Below the pieces are notes generated by a model. The model made no database searches, was not told the DNA's origin, and worked only from the letters and a program-made list of their open reading frames with translations. Shown here piece by piece: positions 53,456-63,350 of a stretch of 64,000 nt of DNA. Where the stretch lies: contig JAFTVW010000018.1 in NCBI GenBank assembly GCA_017465605.1, forward strand, positions 1-64,000, read 5' to 3'. The stretch's first letter is position 1, and each line of letters opens with the position of its first letter. The position numbers and the translations under genes are program-made. The stretch is from Alistipes sp. (lineage in GTDB: Bacteria > Bacteroidota > Bacteroidia > Bacteroidales > Rikenellaceae).

Positions 53456-55954
53456 CTAATTACTTCTAAAACGGACAACTGTGATTCCTGCGCCACCTCT
53501 ATCGGCGTGTTCATCTTTGGCCGACTCGACCTCTGGTATCGAGCGCAAATAACGACGTATCTCCTCTTTCAACGCTCCTGTACCCTTACCGTGAAGAATG
53601 GTAACTCCTCCGACTCCGACCATCAAGGCATCATCTACCAAGTCCTGCACAACCTCCAAAGCCTCTACGGCTCGCATACCTCGCACATCGACACTATCCT
53701 TAAAGTTGAGTTTACGCGAAGAAATATCAACCGACAATACCGTACGCGGCATTACAGGTGCAACAGACTTCTTATACTCGGCATTGGATACAACAACTAA
53801 TTTATCCTTATCGACCATCGTGAGTATCTGACCAAACGCCACCTGAGCCTTGCGGCCCTTGATGCTCTGTACAACGCCTGGAACTTGCTGGCCCTCAATG
53901 CGCACTTTCGAGCCGATCTCGATAGGTTTTGTCATAGGCTTATTCTGAGGAGCATCATTTGCAGGTTTCTCGCCACCACGTTTTTTACCCTCCTCGCGAC
54001 GAGCCTTACGGCGCATCAATCGCTCCATCTCGCGCTCCACCTGCTCAGAGGCAAACTGTGGAGCATCGGTCTGCTCGACCGTTGATTTGAACTCATCTAA
54101 CTCTCGACGAGCCAAACGGGTAAGCTCCTTTTCGGCCTGAGCCTCCTTGATTGTGCGGATAGTATTCTCAATTTGGCGATTGGCATCGGATATAAGTTGT
54201 TGTGCCTCAGCCTTCGCCTTTTGTAAAATCTCCTTACGCTCCTCTTTAATGCGAGATAGTTGCTCGGTATAGCTTGTCTCCAACTCCTCAACCTTGCGAT
54301 CGGTTTGGCGGATACGGTCACGCTTCTGCGACCAATAACGGCGGTCACGCGCAATCTCACGCAACTGACGCTCCAAATTGATATGGTCGCTACCCGCTTT
54401 ATCACTCGCCCTGCGAATTATATCTTCGGGAAGTCCAATTTTACGAGCTATCTCGATAGCAAACGAACTACCGGGCTTACCCTGCTCCAACTTAAAGAGC
54501 GGACGGATATTCTGTACATCAAACATCATAGCACCATTAGCAATACCCTCGGTGCCTGTTGCATAATATTTAATATTGGAGTAGTGGGTTGTGATTACAC
54601 CATAGCACCCCCTTTCCAACAATCGCTCTAAGATTGATTCGGCAATAGCACCACCGATAACAGGCTCAGTACCAGAGCCAAACTCATCTATTAGAACGAG
54701 AGTTTTATTGCTTGCCGCCTGCAACATATTCTTCATATTGTGCAGATGAGAAGAATAGGTCGAAAGATCATTATCCATCGACTGTTCATCGCCAATATCT
54801 ATACAAATACTCTCGAAGATGGGCAACTCACTTGTCTCGGTAGCTGTAACGGGAAAACCACACTGAAACATATACTGCACGATACCCGTAGTTTTCAAGC
54901 AGACAGATTTTCCACCTGCATTGGGGCCCGATATAACCAAAATATGTTTACTCTTATCGAGCTGCATATCCAATGGCACAAGCTCTTTCTGTTCTCGACG
55001 CAAAGTCTGCGCCAGCAGAGGGTGAAACGCACCTCGCAACACCAATCGGTCATCGGTTGATACAATGGGTTTTCCTGCTTTATTTTCGATTGCCCAACGG
55101 GCTTTGGCTCTGATTGCGTCCATCTCGGCCAAATACTCCCCTGCCTGAGCTATCGGCTCGGCATCGGGACGTAACTCCTCGGTAAATTCGGTGAGCAATC
55201 GAACAATCTCCCTACGCTCGGCATACTCCAACTCTTTGAGCTGGTTATTTAGTTCCACCACCTCGACAGGCTCTATATAGAACGTACGACCAGTAGCCGA
55301 CTCATCGTGAACAAAGCCATTCAGTTTACGCTTATTGGCAGCCGAAACAGGAATAACAGCTCTACCCTCTCGAATTGATATCATTGCATCGGCATCGACT
55401 ATTCCCGCACGTTTTGCATTCGATAAAACCTGTTGCAAACGTTTCGACACTTGCCCCTCGTGTTCTCGAATCGAGCGACGAATGTAGAGCAAATCCTGCG
55501 ATGCGCCATCTTTCACATTGGCCTCCTCGTCGATAAGCTGATTTATGCGTCGTATAACATCGGGAAAGACACATACTCTTTCGCTACGCTTTCTAAGGCG
55601 TGGATATTGCGATTCGCCGCGGCTTGTGATAAAACCAACCATACTACCCACCGCCGTAAGCGCACGACGCAAGGTAGCCACCTGCTCGCAATCCAAAAAA
55701 GCTCCCTCGACTCCTATTTTCTCGATTATACCCTCCATATCGGGGTATTCATCGCGTGGGGCGTTGGGGTCCAGCATCAGCATCACACGCATCTCATCGG
55801 CGATATCTTGCTTAAACTCAATATCCTCCCGCGAGATAGAGAACCGCTCCGCCTCGATAAGCCTTCTTCCGGCCTGCATACTGCACATAGCAGCTATTTG
55901 TTCACGAAGACGGTCAAAACCAATCTTCTGCTCAAAATTTGCAGGATATATCAT
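53456..55954 (-). CDS. mutS2: MutS2 family ATPase/Smr endonuclease
   Basis: This 832-aa protein lacks the mismatch-recognition domain of MutS. Residues about 1-310 form the clamp/lever region, the ATPase has Walker A GPNAGGKSV at 343-351, Walker B TLVLIDEFGSGTEP and the STYSSHLHNM segment. A long charged coiled coil (about 520-650) follows, then a KOW-like strand region (IGSKVRIEGQQVPGVVQSI near 680) and a C-terminal Smr domain (DVRGMRAVEALEVVQDLVD, VTILHGKGTGALKEEIRRYL). MutS2 suppresses recombination and, in Firmicutes, rescues collided ribosomes (RqcU). The Smr LHGKG motif is intact. Confidence 0.95.
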   Translation of the reverse strand: MIYPANFEQKIGFDRLREQIAAMCSMQAGRRLIEAERFSISREDIEFKQDIADEMRVMLMLDPNAPRDEYPDMEGIIEKIGVEGAFLDCEQVATLRRALTAVGSMVGFITSRGESQYPRLRKRSERVCVFPDVIRRINQLIDEEANVKDGASQDLLYIRRSIREHEGQVSKRLQQVLSNAKRAGIVDADAMISIREGRAVIPVSAANKRKLNGFVHDESATGRTFYIEPVEVVELNNQLKELEYAERREIVRLLTEFTEELRPDAEPIAQAGEYLAEMDAIRAKARWAIENKAGKPIVSTDDRLVLRGAFHPLLAQTLRREQKELVPLDMQLDKSKHILVISGPNAGGKSVCLKTTGIVQYMFQCGFPVTATETSELPIFESICIDIGDEQSMDNDLSTYSSHLHNMKNMLQAASNKTLVLIDEFGSGTEPVIGGAIAESILERLLERGCYGVITTHYSNIKYYATGTEGIANGAMMFDVQNIRPLFKLEQGKPGSSFAIEIARKIGLPEDIIRRASDKAGSDHINLERQLREIARDRRYWSQKRDRIRQTDRKVEELETSYTEQLSRIKEERKEILQKAKAEAQQLISDANRQIENTIRTIKEAQAEKELTRLARRELDEFKSTVEQTDAPQFASEQVEREMERLMRRKARREEGKKRGGEKPANDAPQNKPMTKPIEIGSKVRIEGQQVPGVVQSIKGRKAQVAFGQILTMVDKDKLVVVSNAEYKKSVAPVMPRTVLSVDISSRKLNFKDSVDVRGMRAVEALEVVQDLVDDALMVGVGGVTILHGKGTGALKEEIRRYLRSIPEVESAKDEHADRGGAGITVVRFRSN

Positions 55955-56038
55955 ATTATAACTCTCTCTTCGCCTATTAATCGCTTATATTCCGACTACT
56001 CATTTCACTCGGTGAGCCACTTATTGTTTTGGCCACCA

Positions 56039-57091
56039 TTATTTATTCTTAGCCTTCTTCTCGGCCTCGTTCAAAGACTTCAATTTAACCTCAGCCTCAC
56101 GCTCGGCAATCTCATCTGCTCGCTTAATTGCTCGCTTCTCGGCTTTGGCCTTAGCCTTCTCGGCTTTCTTTGTGGGGTTGGCTCCGAAAACCGAGATATT
56201 GATATATCGGTGTGGATTCTCCTTCAAATCCTCCAACAAAGTTGAAAGGTTATTGCTTGCCGATGCTAAATTGTCATACAACTCTGCATCACCCAACATC
56301 TTACCAACGCTTCCAGATTTGTCATTAACCGATGCCAACACTGTATTAAGCTGAGTCACCACACCCTCGACCTCCGCAACCAAGCGGCTATCGGCAAGTT
56401 GAGATGAGAAGCGGCTCATATTGTCGATTATGGTATCAATCTGCTCGGCATTATCGCCCAGACTCTTCGAAAAACGACTAAGCGACGAGAGTGCAATCTC
56501 CAAATGCTCTTTCTCCTTCGTCAGCATCGAATTAACACTACCCGTTACGCCATCGACATTGGCTACAATACTTGTCAAATTATCAGTATTTTGAGCCAAA
56601 AGCGTATTCACGCCATCAAGCGTCTTGGTCAAGCCACCAACAACCTCCTCTATCTTGCGTTTCAAGAAATCCAATTCCGTACTTGCCATATCCATAAGGT
56701 CGGTAGCCATTGCTGGTGCTATCTCTCCTCCCGCCTCAACATATTGATTCGAAGAGCCATAGACAATCTCAACCGCCTTGCCGCCCATAATTCCATCGGA
56801 GAAGATTTTTGCCTTTGAGTCAACAGGAATTTTATAACGCTTATCAACGGTAAATTCAACCTCTACACCTTTGGTGGGGTCCTCATTCAAACTTACCTCC
56901 ATAACAGAGCCGACGGTAACTCCATTAATCATAACGTATGCAGCAGTTTGCAATCCTCCGACCTGCTCATATACTGCATAATACCTATTTGTCCTCTCAA
57001 AAATTCCACTTCCTTGCAAATAGCGAATCACTCCCCAACCGATGAGTAGCATCGCCACCGAAAAAATTCCAATTTTTACTTCACTTTTCAT
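56039..57091 (-). CDS. MCE/MlaD family lipid-transport protein
   Basis: This 350-aa protein is anchored by one N-terminal helix (about 7-24, IGIFSVAMLLIGWGVIRYL). An MCE domain (about 30-115) follows, with YAVYEQVGGLQTAAYVMING and IFSDGIMGGKAVEIVYG. A long helical needle-like part (about 130-300) is rich in TSIVANVDGVTGSVNSML-type repeats, and the C-terminus is a Lys/Glu/Ala-rich helix. It is the substrate-binding part of a phospholipid (Mla-type) ABC transporter that moves lipids between membranes. No MlaE or MlaF gene is adjacent. The start at 57091 (MKSEVK) is chosen over 57133 because it puts the membrane anchor at the N-terminus. Confidence 0.88.
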   Translation of the reverse strand: MKSEVKIGIFSVAMLLIGWGVIRYLQGSGIFERTNRYYAVYEQVGGLQTAAYVMINGVTVGSVMEVSLNEDPTKGVEVEFTVDKRYKIPVDSKAKIFSDGIMGGKAVEIVYGSSNQYVEAGGEIAPAMATDLMDMASTELDFLKRKIEEVVGGLTKTLDGVNTLLAQNTDNLTSIVANVDGVTGSVNSMLTKEKEHLEIALSSLSRFSKSLGDNAEQIDTIIDNMSRFSSQLADSRLVAEVEGVVTQLNTVLASVNDKSGSVGKMLGDAELYDNLASASNNLSTLLEDLKENPHRYINISVFGANPTKKAEKAKAKAEKRAIKRADEIAEREAEVKLKSLNEAEKKAKNK

Positions 57092-57139
57092 ATCATTCTT
57101 TTGTTTATTCCTAACCTTAATAACGTGCGACAAGCAGAT

Positions 57140-58444
57140 TTATTTTACAATCCGTCCATCGTTATAATGCACCACAAATGCACCTTTGAAGATTTTTCTT
57201 ATGCCCGACAAATTACGCTGGGCCTCGCCCTGTGTTGCATAATTTCCATAGCAATATTTATACTTCAACACACCACTTCCCACATAGCACTTCACCTTGC
57301 CACGATAGCTCTTAAATTGGCTATCGGAAGTTGAAATTTTCTTATCCGAAGCAAGGAGCTGAATGGCATACCCCTCCGATGTAACATCAGATTTTTTATC
57401 CGAAGAATCGCCTTGTTCTGAGCGGCTCGCAGATGACTTTTGCCCTGATGGATACAATGCCCGTGCATTGCCGACGCGCTGACCGTTAGCAGAACTTGTT
57501 TCTTTTGCAACATCAGCGGCTTTCGAGATTGCTTTTGTCGCCTCGTCAGTCTCAGCGGCTACCATTTCGGTCGTAGCCGATTCTACTTGTGTAGGCTCTT
57601 CCTTCTCGGAAGATTGCTCTGCGGGTAAAATTTCGGTTGTAACGCCCGACATTTTATTGACGTGTCCCACATACTCCTTCACCGCATTACACAACATTCG
57701 AGCTAACTCGTTCTGACCCTTTTCCGAATTCATATAAGCCAACTCCTTGGCGTTGGTCATAAAGCCCAACTCGGTAAGCACACTCGGCATATCGGTAGCG
57801 TATAACACTTTAAGCAACTGGCGGTTAACTCGGCGATCCTTTCTTCCTCCCTTAGCATAATGCGACTGCATTATTCGAGCCATCATCTCACTATACTCGC
57901 CATAAGTAAACTGCAAATTCTGAATATATGCCCTCACCATTGCGGCCGTATTCTCATCAGACATATCGATAAGTTCGTCTTTGTTATTGTTATACAAAGC
58001 CGTTTCATTGTATCGGGTCTCCTTTTCGCTTTCGCCCATAATTATTGTCTCGGCACCATAAACCGAGCGGCTACTTGGGGCTGCGTTGGCGTGAATCGAA
58101 ATAAAAAAATCACCCTCGGCTTTATTGGCAATATTTGCGCGTGCAGTCAAATCCTCATTCAGTGTTTTTCCCAATGCGGTATCAGTTTTGCGAGTATAAA
58201 CAACCTTGACACTCGGCAACTCTCGTTCAATCAACGCGCCCAATTTCAAGGCAACTTTCAGATTTATATCCTTCTCCTTCACTCCGCCATATACAGCACC
58301 CGGGAATGCACGACCTCCGTGCCCTGCATCAATCACAATAACACGCACCCCCACTCCGTTGTTTTGGGCAAACGCTGAGCTACTCATAGCCACGCAAAGC
58401 GACAAAACAAGTAGAGAGAATATAATCTTCACCACACGATTCAT
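57140..58444 (-). CDS. N-acetylmuramoyl-L-alanine amidase with SPOR-like C-terminus
   Basis: This 434-aa exported enzyme cleaves the amide bond between MurNAc and the stem peptide during cell division. It has a signal peptide (LCVAMSSSAFAQ) and an Amidase_3 domain (about 30-245) with zinc ligands in DAGHGG, GGVKEKDINL and SIHANAAP, and the catalytic Glu in LTELGFMTN. A Thr/Ser/Glu-rich linker (about 255-350) leads to a SPOR-like domain (about 355-434, YAIQLLASDKKISTSDSQFK and YCYGNYATQGEAQRNL) that binds denuded glycan at the septum. It sits 48 bp upstream of the MCE gene and is divergent from the LptD-like gene, a gene order I associate with Bacteroidales. Confidence 0.93.
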   Translation of the reverse strand: MNRVVKIIFSLLVLSLCVAMSSSAFAQNNGVGVRVIVIDAGHGGRAFPGAVYGGVKEKDINLKVALKLGALIERELPSVKVVYTRKTDTALGKTLNEDLTARANIANKAEGDFFISIHANAAPSSRSVYGAETIIMGESEKETRYNETALYNNNKDELIDMSDENTAAMVRAYIQNLQFTYGEYSEMMARIMQSHYAKGGRKDRRVNRQLLKVLYATDMPSVLTELGFMTNAKELAYMNSEKGQNELARMLCNAVKEYVGHVNKMSGVTTEILPAEQSSEKEEPTQVESATTEMVAAETDEATKAISKAADVAKETSSANGQRVGNARALYPSGQKSSASRSEQGDSSDKKSDVTSEGYAIQLLASDKKISTSDSQFKSYRGKVKCYVGSGVLKYKYCYGNYATQGEAQRNLSGIRKIFKGAFVVHYNDGRIVK

Positions 58445-58487
58445 ACAAAAACTACCGAATTTTAGCAGTATTACATAAAAAAACGCT

Positions 58488-58495
58488 ATATTTGT
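58488..58495 (+). promoter_or_regulatory. Predicted -7 box of the LptD-like gene
   Basis: TATATTTG, a perfect consensus match. The predicted leader of about 85 nt ends at a TTG start. -33 region weak. Confidence 0.55.
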
Positions 58496-58522
58496 CGGTT
58501 AAAACACGCATACGCGAGGCTT

Positions 58523-58564
58523 CGGAAATACCATTCCGAGCTGTTTTGCCGACTCGTCGGCAAA
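58523..58564 (+). promoter_or_regulatory. Two hairpins in the leader of the LptD-like gene
   Basis: CGGAA/TTCCG (58523-58527 and 58534-58538) and the 20-bp palindrome TTTGCCGAC-tc-GTCGGCAAA (58545-58564). No T-run follows, so these are not terminators. They may be an mRNA control structure or a protein-binding palindrome. Confidence 0.45.
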
Positions 58565-58586
58565 GTTACAAAAAATTATTGACATT

Positions 58587-61364
58587 TTGGGTAATTTTAG
58601 AGTCAAATATATCCTTTCGGTAGCCACTCTGCTACTATTTACGCAAATCGTATTCGGATTTGCGCCAACCCATCGTGCAAATAGCTCCGAGGTGGCACGC
58701 ACCGAGAAGTTTTTGCAGGATACGGTGCGCCCCACGCAACGTCGTGAGGCACGAGCTGCAAGTAACGAAGCAAGAAGCAACGCAAGGCGCAATGCAAGAA
58801 ATAATGCAAACGACACCATTAAAGACACTGTTACGGTATCGGATACACTCGCTATCACCATACCTGATTCGACAGTACGTCAGGCCAAAGCAGCTCTGAC
58901 GATGCCAATCACAGGTCGTGCGACAGACTCTTTGCATTACGATTTGCGCACAAAGAGAGTATATCTATACGAAAAGGGAGAGGTCACATACGACAAGTTC
59001 AACTTGAAGGCCGACTTTATGGATATCGACCTCAACACCAACAATGTATTGGCCTATGGTCGTCCCGACTCAGTTGATGGCAAACCCATTATGACCCGAC
59101 CAATGTTCACCGAAGGTGCTACATCGCTCAATATGGACACCATCATCTACAATATGGATAGCCAGCGTGCCAAAATCAACAACATCGCCACACAACAAGG
59201 TGACGGTTGGCTAATTGGCCAAACTGTAAAGAAGATGGAGGATAACACAATCAACATCGCCGATGGTATGTACACCACTTGCGACCAGACCGACAATCCC
59301 CACTTCTACTACACAATGAACAAGGCGAAGGTTATCCCCAACAAGAAGGTTATTATGGGCGGTGGCCACCTCACAATCGAGGAGATTGACATTCCATTCC
59401 TCGGTCTTCCAGAGGGATTTTTTCCCATCAGCAGCGGCCCGAAATCGGGTATTTTGATGCCAACATACGGTGAGGAGGCCCGACGTGGATTCTATCTGCG
59501 AGGTTTGGGCTATTACTTTACGTTCAGCGACCATATGGACCTTACGCTTACAGGAGGATATTACACCTTAGGCTCGTGGGAGGCGCAGGCCATATCGCGC
59601 TATATGAAGCGATACAAATATTCGGGTAACTTCAATTTCAACTATGCAAGTATCCGTTCTGGCGACAAAGGCGATATAGATTACGTCAAACAGAACACCT
59701 TCCAGCTGCAATGGACTCACTCGCAAGACCCTAAGGCAAATCCGGGGTCAACATTCTCAGCATCGGTGAATCTATCATCGAGTGGTTATAGCAAATATTC
59801 GGCTACAAACCTCAACGATATGCTTTCGACCCAAACCAACTCATCAATTGCATACTCAAAGAGTTGGGCTGGTACTCCATTCTCGCTTGCGATGAATATG
59901 GCAGTTTCGCAGAACTCTCAGTCGCAAGCCATATCGGCCACCTTGCCTAACATATCGTTCAATGTTGCCAAATTCTTCCCATTGAAACGAAAACTCAAAC
60001 AAGGAAAAGACCGTTGGTATGAGAAGATTTCAATGAGTTACTCAACCAAAATGAGCAACTCTGTTTCGGCCAAAGAGAGCGACATCTTCACAAAGGAGAC
60101 TTTGGAGAATATGAAAAACGGAATTCAGCACACGATACCCGTTCAGGCATCGTTCAATGCGCTGAATTACCTCAACATCACACCATCGATAAATTACACC
60201 GAGCGTTGGTACTTCAAAAAAACCGAGCGAGAGTGGAATTCCCAGACCAACAAATTGGAGGAGTTGGAGCCTGAATATGGCTTCTACCGTCTCTATAACT
60301 ACAATGCGGCTCTATCGTTCTCAACCACCGTATATGGAACTTGGCAGGTAAAAGACCGTTACAAGGATATGAAATTGCAGGCTCTGCGCCACACCATAAC
60401 TCCATCTATCAGTTTGAGCTATGCACCCGATTTCAGCAAACAGAAATACGGTTTCTTCAAGACCGTACAATCAGATTCAACGGGTCGCGTTACGGTGTAT
60501 TCGCCATTCCAGGGCAATGTCTATGGCATTCCACCTGCAACCGAGAGTGGAGCAATGAACTTCTCGCTCTCGCAGAGCCTTGAAGCAAAGGTTCGTAGCA
60601 ACAGAGACTCTACGGGTATTCGCAAGATAAAGATTATTGATGACCTTACAATCGGTGGTTCGTATAATTTCCTTGCCGACTCGATGAAGTTATCTACAAT
60701 CTCTATCAGCTTGCGTTCAACCATATCAAGCAAATTCGGAATCAACCTCCGAGCTACGCTCGACCCCTATGAGGTTACACCCGAAGGTCGCCGATACGAC
60801 AAGCTCACTTGGAGAAGAGGAAATTTGGGACGTATCACAAATACAGGTTGGAGTTTTGGATATACGTTTAAGTCGCGAGACTCTTCGATTCCCGCCATCA
60901 ACGATATCAACAGTATCCCGCCCGAGTATATGAACCCATTCTACGACCCGTACGGCACTATGGATCCCGTTTTGCGACGTCAATATATGGCGCAATCCTA
61001 TTACGACTTCTCTTTGCCGTGGAACGTAGGACTTAACTACAACGTGAATTACAGCGTACAATACGTCAACAACGGCACTACGGGAGTAAAACGCAATATC
61101 ACGCAAACCATAGGTTTCAACGGTAGTATAACATTCTCCGAGAAGATGTCGGCTACGGTTTCGGGAGGTTACGACATATCTAACAACCGACTCACCACGT
61201 CGTCGATAAACATTTCGCGAGATTTGCACTGCTGGCAGATGTCGTTCTCGTGGATTCCCTTCGGACACTACAAGAGTTGGAGTTTCCACATTGGAGTAAA
61301 GGCGGCATCGTTGAAGGATTTGAAGTACGACAAGAGTCAATCTATGTACGACAATATCTACTAA
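58587..61364 (+). CDS. LptD-like outer-membrane LPS-assembly protein
   Basis: This 925-aa protein has a signal peptide (YILSVATLLLFTQIVFGFA) and an OstA/LptA-like N-terminal domain (about 100-260: DSLHYDLRTKRVYLYEKGEVTY, ADFMDIDLNTNNVLAYG). A very large beta-barrel follows (about 270-925) with the LptD-type segment FFPISSGPKSGILMPTYGEEARRGFYLRGLGYY split over 285-320. It is annotated in Bacteroidetes as putative LptD, which inserts LPS into the outer leaflet. There is no in-frame ATG before the signal peptide; TTG at 58587 is the best start, with ATT codons at 58575 and 58578 as alternatives. Together with lptC at 11 kb it indicates a complete Lpt path. Confidence 0.85.
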   Translation: MGNFRVKYILSVATLLLFTQIVFGFAPTHRANSSEVARTEKFLQDTVRPTQRREARAASNEARSNARRNARNNANDTIKDTVTVSDTLAITIPDSTVRQAKAALTMPITGRATDSLHYDLRTKRVYLYEKGEVTYDKFNLKADFMDIDLNTNNVLAYGRPDSVDGKPIMTRPMFTEGATSLNMDTIIYNMDSQRAKINNIATQQGDGWLIGQTVKKMEDNTINIADGMYTTCDQTDNPHFYYTMNKAKVIPNKKVIMGGGHLTIEEIDIPFLGLPEGFFPISSGPKSGILMPTYGEEARRGFYLRGLGYYFTFSDHMDLTLTGGYYTLGSWEAQAISRYMKRYKYSGNFNFNYASIRSGDKGDIDYVKQNTFQLQWTHSQDPKANPGSTFSASVNLSSSGYSKYSATNLNDMLSTQTNSSIAYSKSWAGTPFSLAMNMAVSQNSQSQAISATLPNISFNVAKFFPLKRKLKQGKDRWYEKISMSYSTKMSNSVSAKESDIFTKETLENMKNGIQHTIPVQASFNALNYLNITPSINYTERWYFKKTEREWNSQTNKLEELEPEYGFYRLYNYNAALSFSTTVYGTWQVKDRYKDMKLQALRHTITPSISLSYAPDFSKQKYGFFKTVQSDSTGRVTVYSPFQGNVYGIPPATESGAMNFSLSQSLEAKVRSNRDSTGIRKIKIIDDLTIGGSYNFLADSMKLSTISISLRSTISSKFGINLRATLDPYEVTPEGRRYDKLTWRRGNLGRITNTGWSFGYTFKSRDSSIPAINDINSIPPEYMNPFYDPYGTMDPVLRRQYMAQSYYDFSLPWNVGLNYNVNYSVQYVNNGTTGVKRNITQTIGFNGSITFSEKMSATVSGGYDISNNRLTTSSINISRDLHCWQMSFSWIPFGHYKSWSFHIGVKAASLKDLKYDKSQSMYDNIY

Positions 61365-61451
61365 TGCTGACACAAAGCAAGAAAATATTTTGGTATTTGA
61401 GATAATTACCGTGCGACCATAGTCGCAAAAGATTATATATCAGGTTAAGCA

Positions 61452-63338
61452 ATGGCAAGTTTTCTACAAGTTGAGAACATAAGCAAATCATACGGAGACA
61501 AAGTCTTGTTTCGTAACATCTCGTTCAACATAAACGAGGGCGATAAGATTGCACTCATCGCTCCCAATGGAACGGGTAAGAGTTCTCTGCTGAAAATACT
61601 TGCAGGCCTTGACTCTTCGGACAGAGGGGGTGAAATCAAGTTTATGAAGGATATAAAGGTCGCTTTTCTCGACCAAAATACCGCCTTCGACCCCAATAAA
61701 ACGCTATTCGACGAGGTCTATTCCCGCTTAGGAAGCACCTACGAAGTTATCCGACGATACGAGGAGGCAATCAGTAGCGGCAATCAGCGTCAAATCGAAG
61801 AGACTATGGCAGCAATGGACGCAGCCGATGCGTGGAGTGCCGAGCAACGTATCAAACAACAACTCTCCGCTCTGAAACTATCGCGACTCGACCAGCGTAT
61901 GGGAGAGTTATCGGGAGGTGAAGCCAAACGTGCCGCAATAGCACTTATGCTACTGCAAGATGCCGATTTCCTTGTAATGGACGAGCCGACAAACCACCTC
62001 GATATTGATATTATTGAGTATTTGGAGTCTTATCTGCAAAAATCACGTTGCACACTTCTGATGGTTACCCACGACCGCTACTTCCTTGACAGAGTATGCA
62101 ACACCATCTTCGAGTTGGATAGAGGGCAATTACATAGCTACAAAGGCAACTACTCTGAGTTTTTGGAGAAGCGCGAGGAGCGATACAACAATATGCAAGC
62201 CAACATCGATAAAGCTCGCAACCTATTGCGCCGAGAGTTGGAGTGGATACGCTCCACCCCACAAGCTCGCACAGGTAAGGCCCGTTATCGCATCAACGCC
62301 TTCTACGACCTTAAAGACCGAGCCTCGGTATCGTTGGCCCAGCGCAACGTTGCCATAGATGTTGCTACATCGCGACTTGGAGGTAAGATTATTGATTGCG
62401 AGGGAGTCTCTCTTCGCTTTGGGGAGCGCACAATGCTCGATGATTTTTCATATAAATTCACTCGCTACGAGAAGGTGGGCATTGTGGGTAAAAATGGAGT
62501 TGGCAAGAGTACATTCCTCAACCTTATGACGGGTCTTCTTCAACCCGACAAAGGCTCGATTGAAAGGGGCGAAACGCTTAGAATTGGCTACTACCGCCAG
62601 CAAGGGATTGATTTCAAGCCGGGACAAACGGTATTTGATATCGTTCACGACATAGCCGAAACGGTCGAAGTTAAAGAGGGTCACAATATCTCTGCAATGA
62701 GTATGCTCAATCGTTTCTTGTTTCCACCAGAGACCCATACAAAGCGTGTTGAGATTCTAAGTGGCGGCGAATTACGACGATTGTATCTGCTTACGATATT
62801 GATGCGCAACCCCAACTTTTTGATTCTTGATGAGCCGACCAATGATTTGGATATTCTAACGCTCAACATTTTGGAAGAGTATCTAGAATCGTTCAAGGGT
62901 TGTCTGCTCATTGTTTCCCACGACCGTTATTTCCTCGACAAGACAGTTGACCATTTGTTCATATTCCGAGAGGGAGGTGCCGTAAAGGATTTTGTAGGGC
63001 AATATAGTGAATACCGAGAGTATGTCAAAGAGCAGGAGGCCGAGGAGGCTCGCCTTGCGAAACTTGCCGCCGAGAAGGCAGCAAAAAACACTCCAGCACC
63101 AACACAAAATCAACAACGCCAGCACACCCGCAAGTTATCATACAAGGAGCAACGAGAGTTAGAGCAACTCGAAATAGAGTTGCCACAACTCGAAGCTGAG
63201 AAACAGAAATTGGAAGCAGAACTTTCGTCGGGAGAGCTTTCGCACGAACTACTGATGGCTACATCTGCTCGCATAACGGCCATCATCGAGAGTATCGAAG
63301 AGAAGGAGATGCGCTGGCTTGAACTTAGCGAAATTTAA
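61452..63338 (+). CDS. ABC-F family ATPase, Uup-like
   Basis: This 628-aa soluble protein has two ABC domains and no membrane part. Domain 1 has Walker A APNGTGKSSLLK near 36-47, signature LSGGEAKRAAIA and Walker B FLVMDEPTNHLD. Domain 2 has GKNGVGKSTFLN near 343, LSGGELRRLYLL and FLILDEPTNDLD. A linker helix (about 240-290) and a C-terminal coiled coil (about 565-628, REQRELEQLEIELPQLEAEK) follow. The C-terminal coil points to the Uup-type subgroup, which acts on ribosomes or on branched DNA. An antibiotic-resistance role is not indicated. It starts 87 bp after the LptD-like gene. Confidence 0.92.
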   Translation: MASFLQVENISKSYGDKVLFRNISFNINEGDKIALIAPNGTGKSSLLKILAGLDSSDRGGEIKFMKDIKVAFLDQNTAFDPNKTLFDEVYSRLGSTYEVIRRYEEAISSGNQRQIEETMAAMDAADAWSAEQRIKQQLSALKLSRLDQRMGELSGGEAKRAAIALMLLQDADFLVMDEPTNHLDIDIIEYLESYLQKSRCTLLMVTHDRYFLDRVCNTIFELDRGQLHSYKGNYSEFLEKREERYNNMQANIDKARNLLRRELEWIRSTPQARTGKARYRINAFYDLKDRASVSLAQRNVAIDVATSRLGGKIIDCEGVSLRFGERTMLDDFSYKFTRYEKVGIVGKNGVGKSTFLNLMTGLLQPDKGSIERGETLRIGYYRQQGIDFKPGQTVFDIVHDIAETVEVKEGHNISAMSMLNRFLFPPETHTKRVEILSGGELRRLYLLTILMRNPNFLILDEPTNDLDILTLNILEEYLESFKGCLLIVSHDRYFLDKTVDHLFIFREGGAVKDFVGQYSEYREYVKEQEAEEARLAKLAAEKAAKNTPAPTQNQQRQHTRKLSYKEQRELEQLEIELPQLEAEKQKLEAELSSGELSHELLMATSARITAIIESIEEKEMRWLELSEI

Positions 63339-63350
63339 CCATTAAACGAT

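Noticed and set aside
61413-61426. GCGAC/GTCGC hairpin between the LptD-like and ABC-F genes as a terminator
   Set aside because: The stem is only 5 bp and no T-run follows; it is probably chance.
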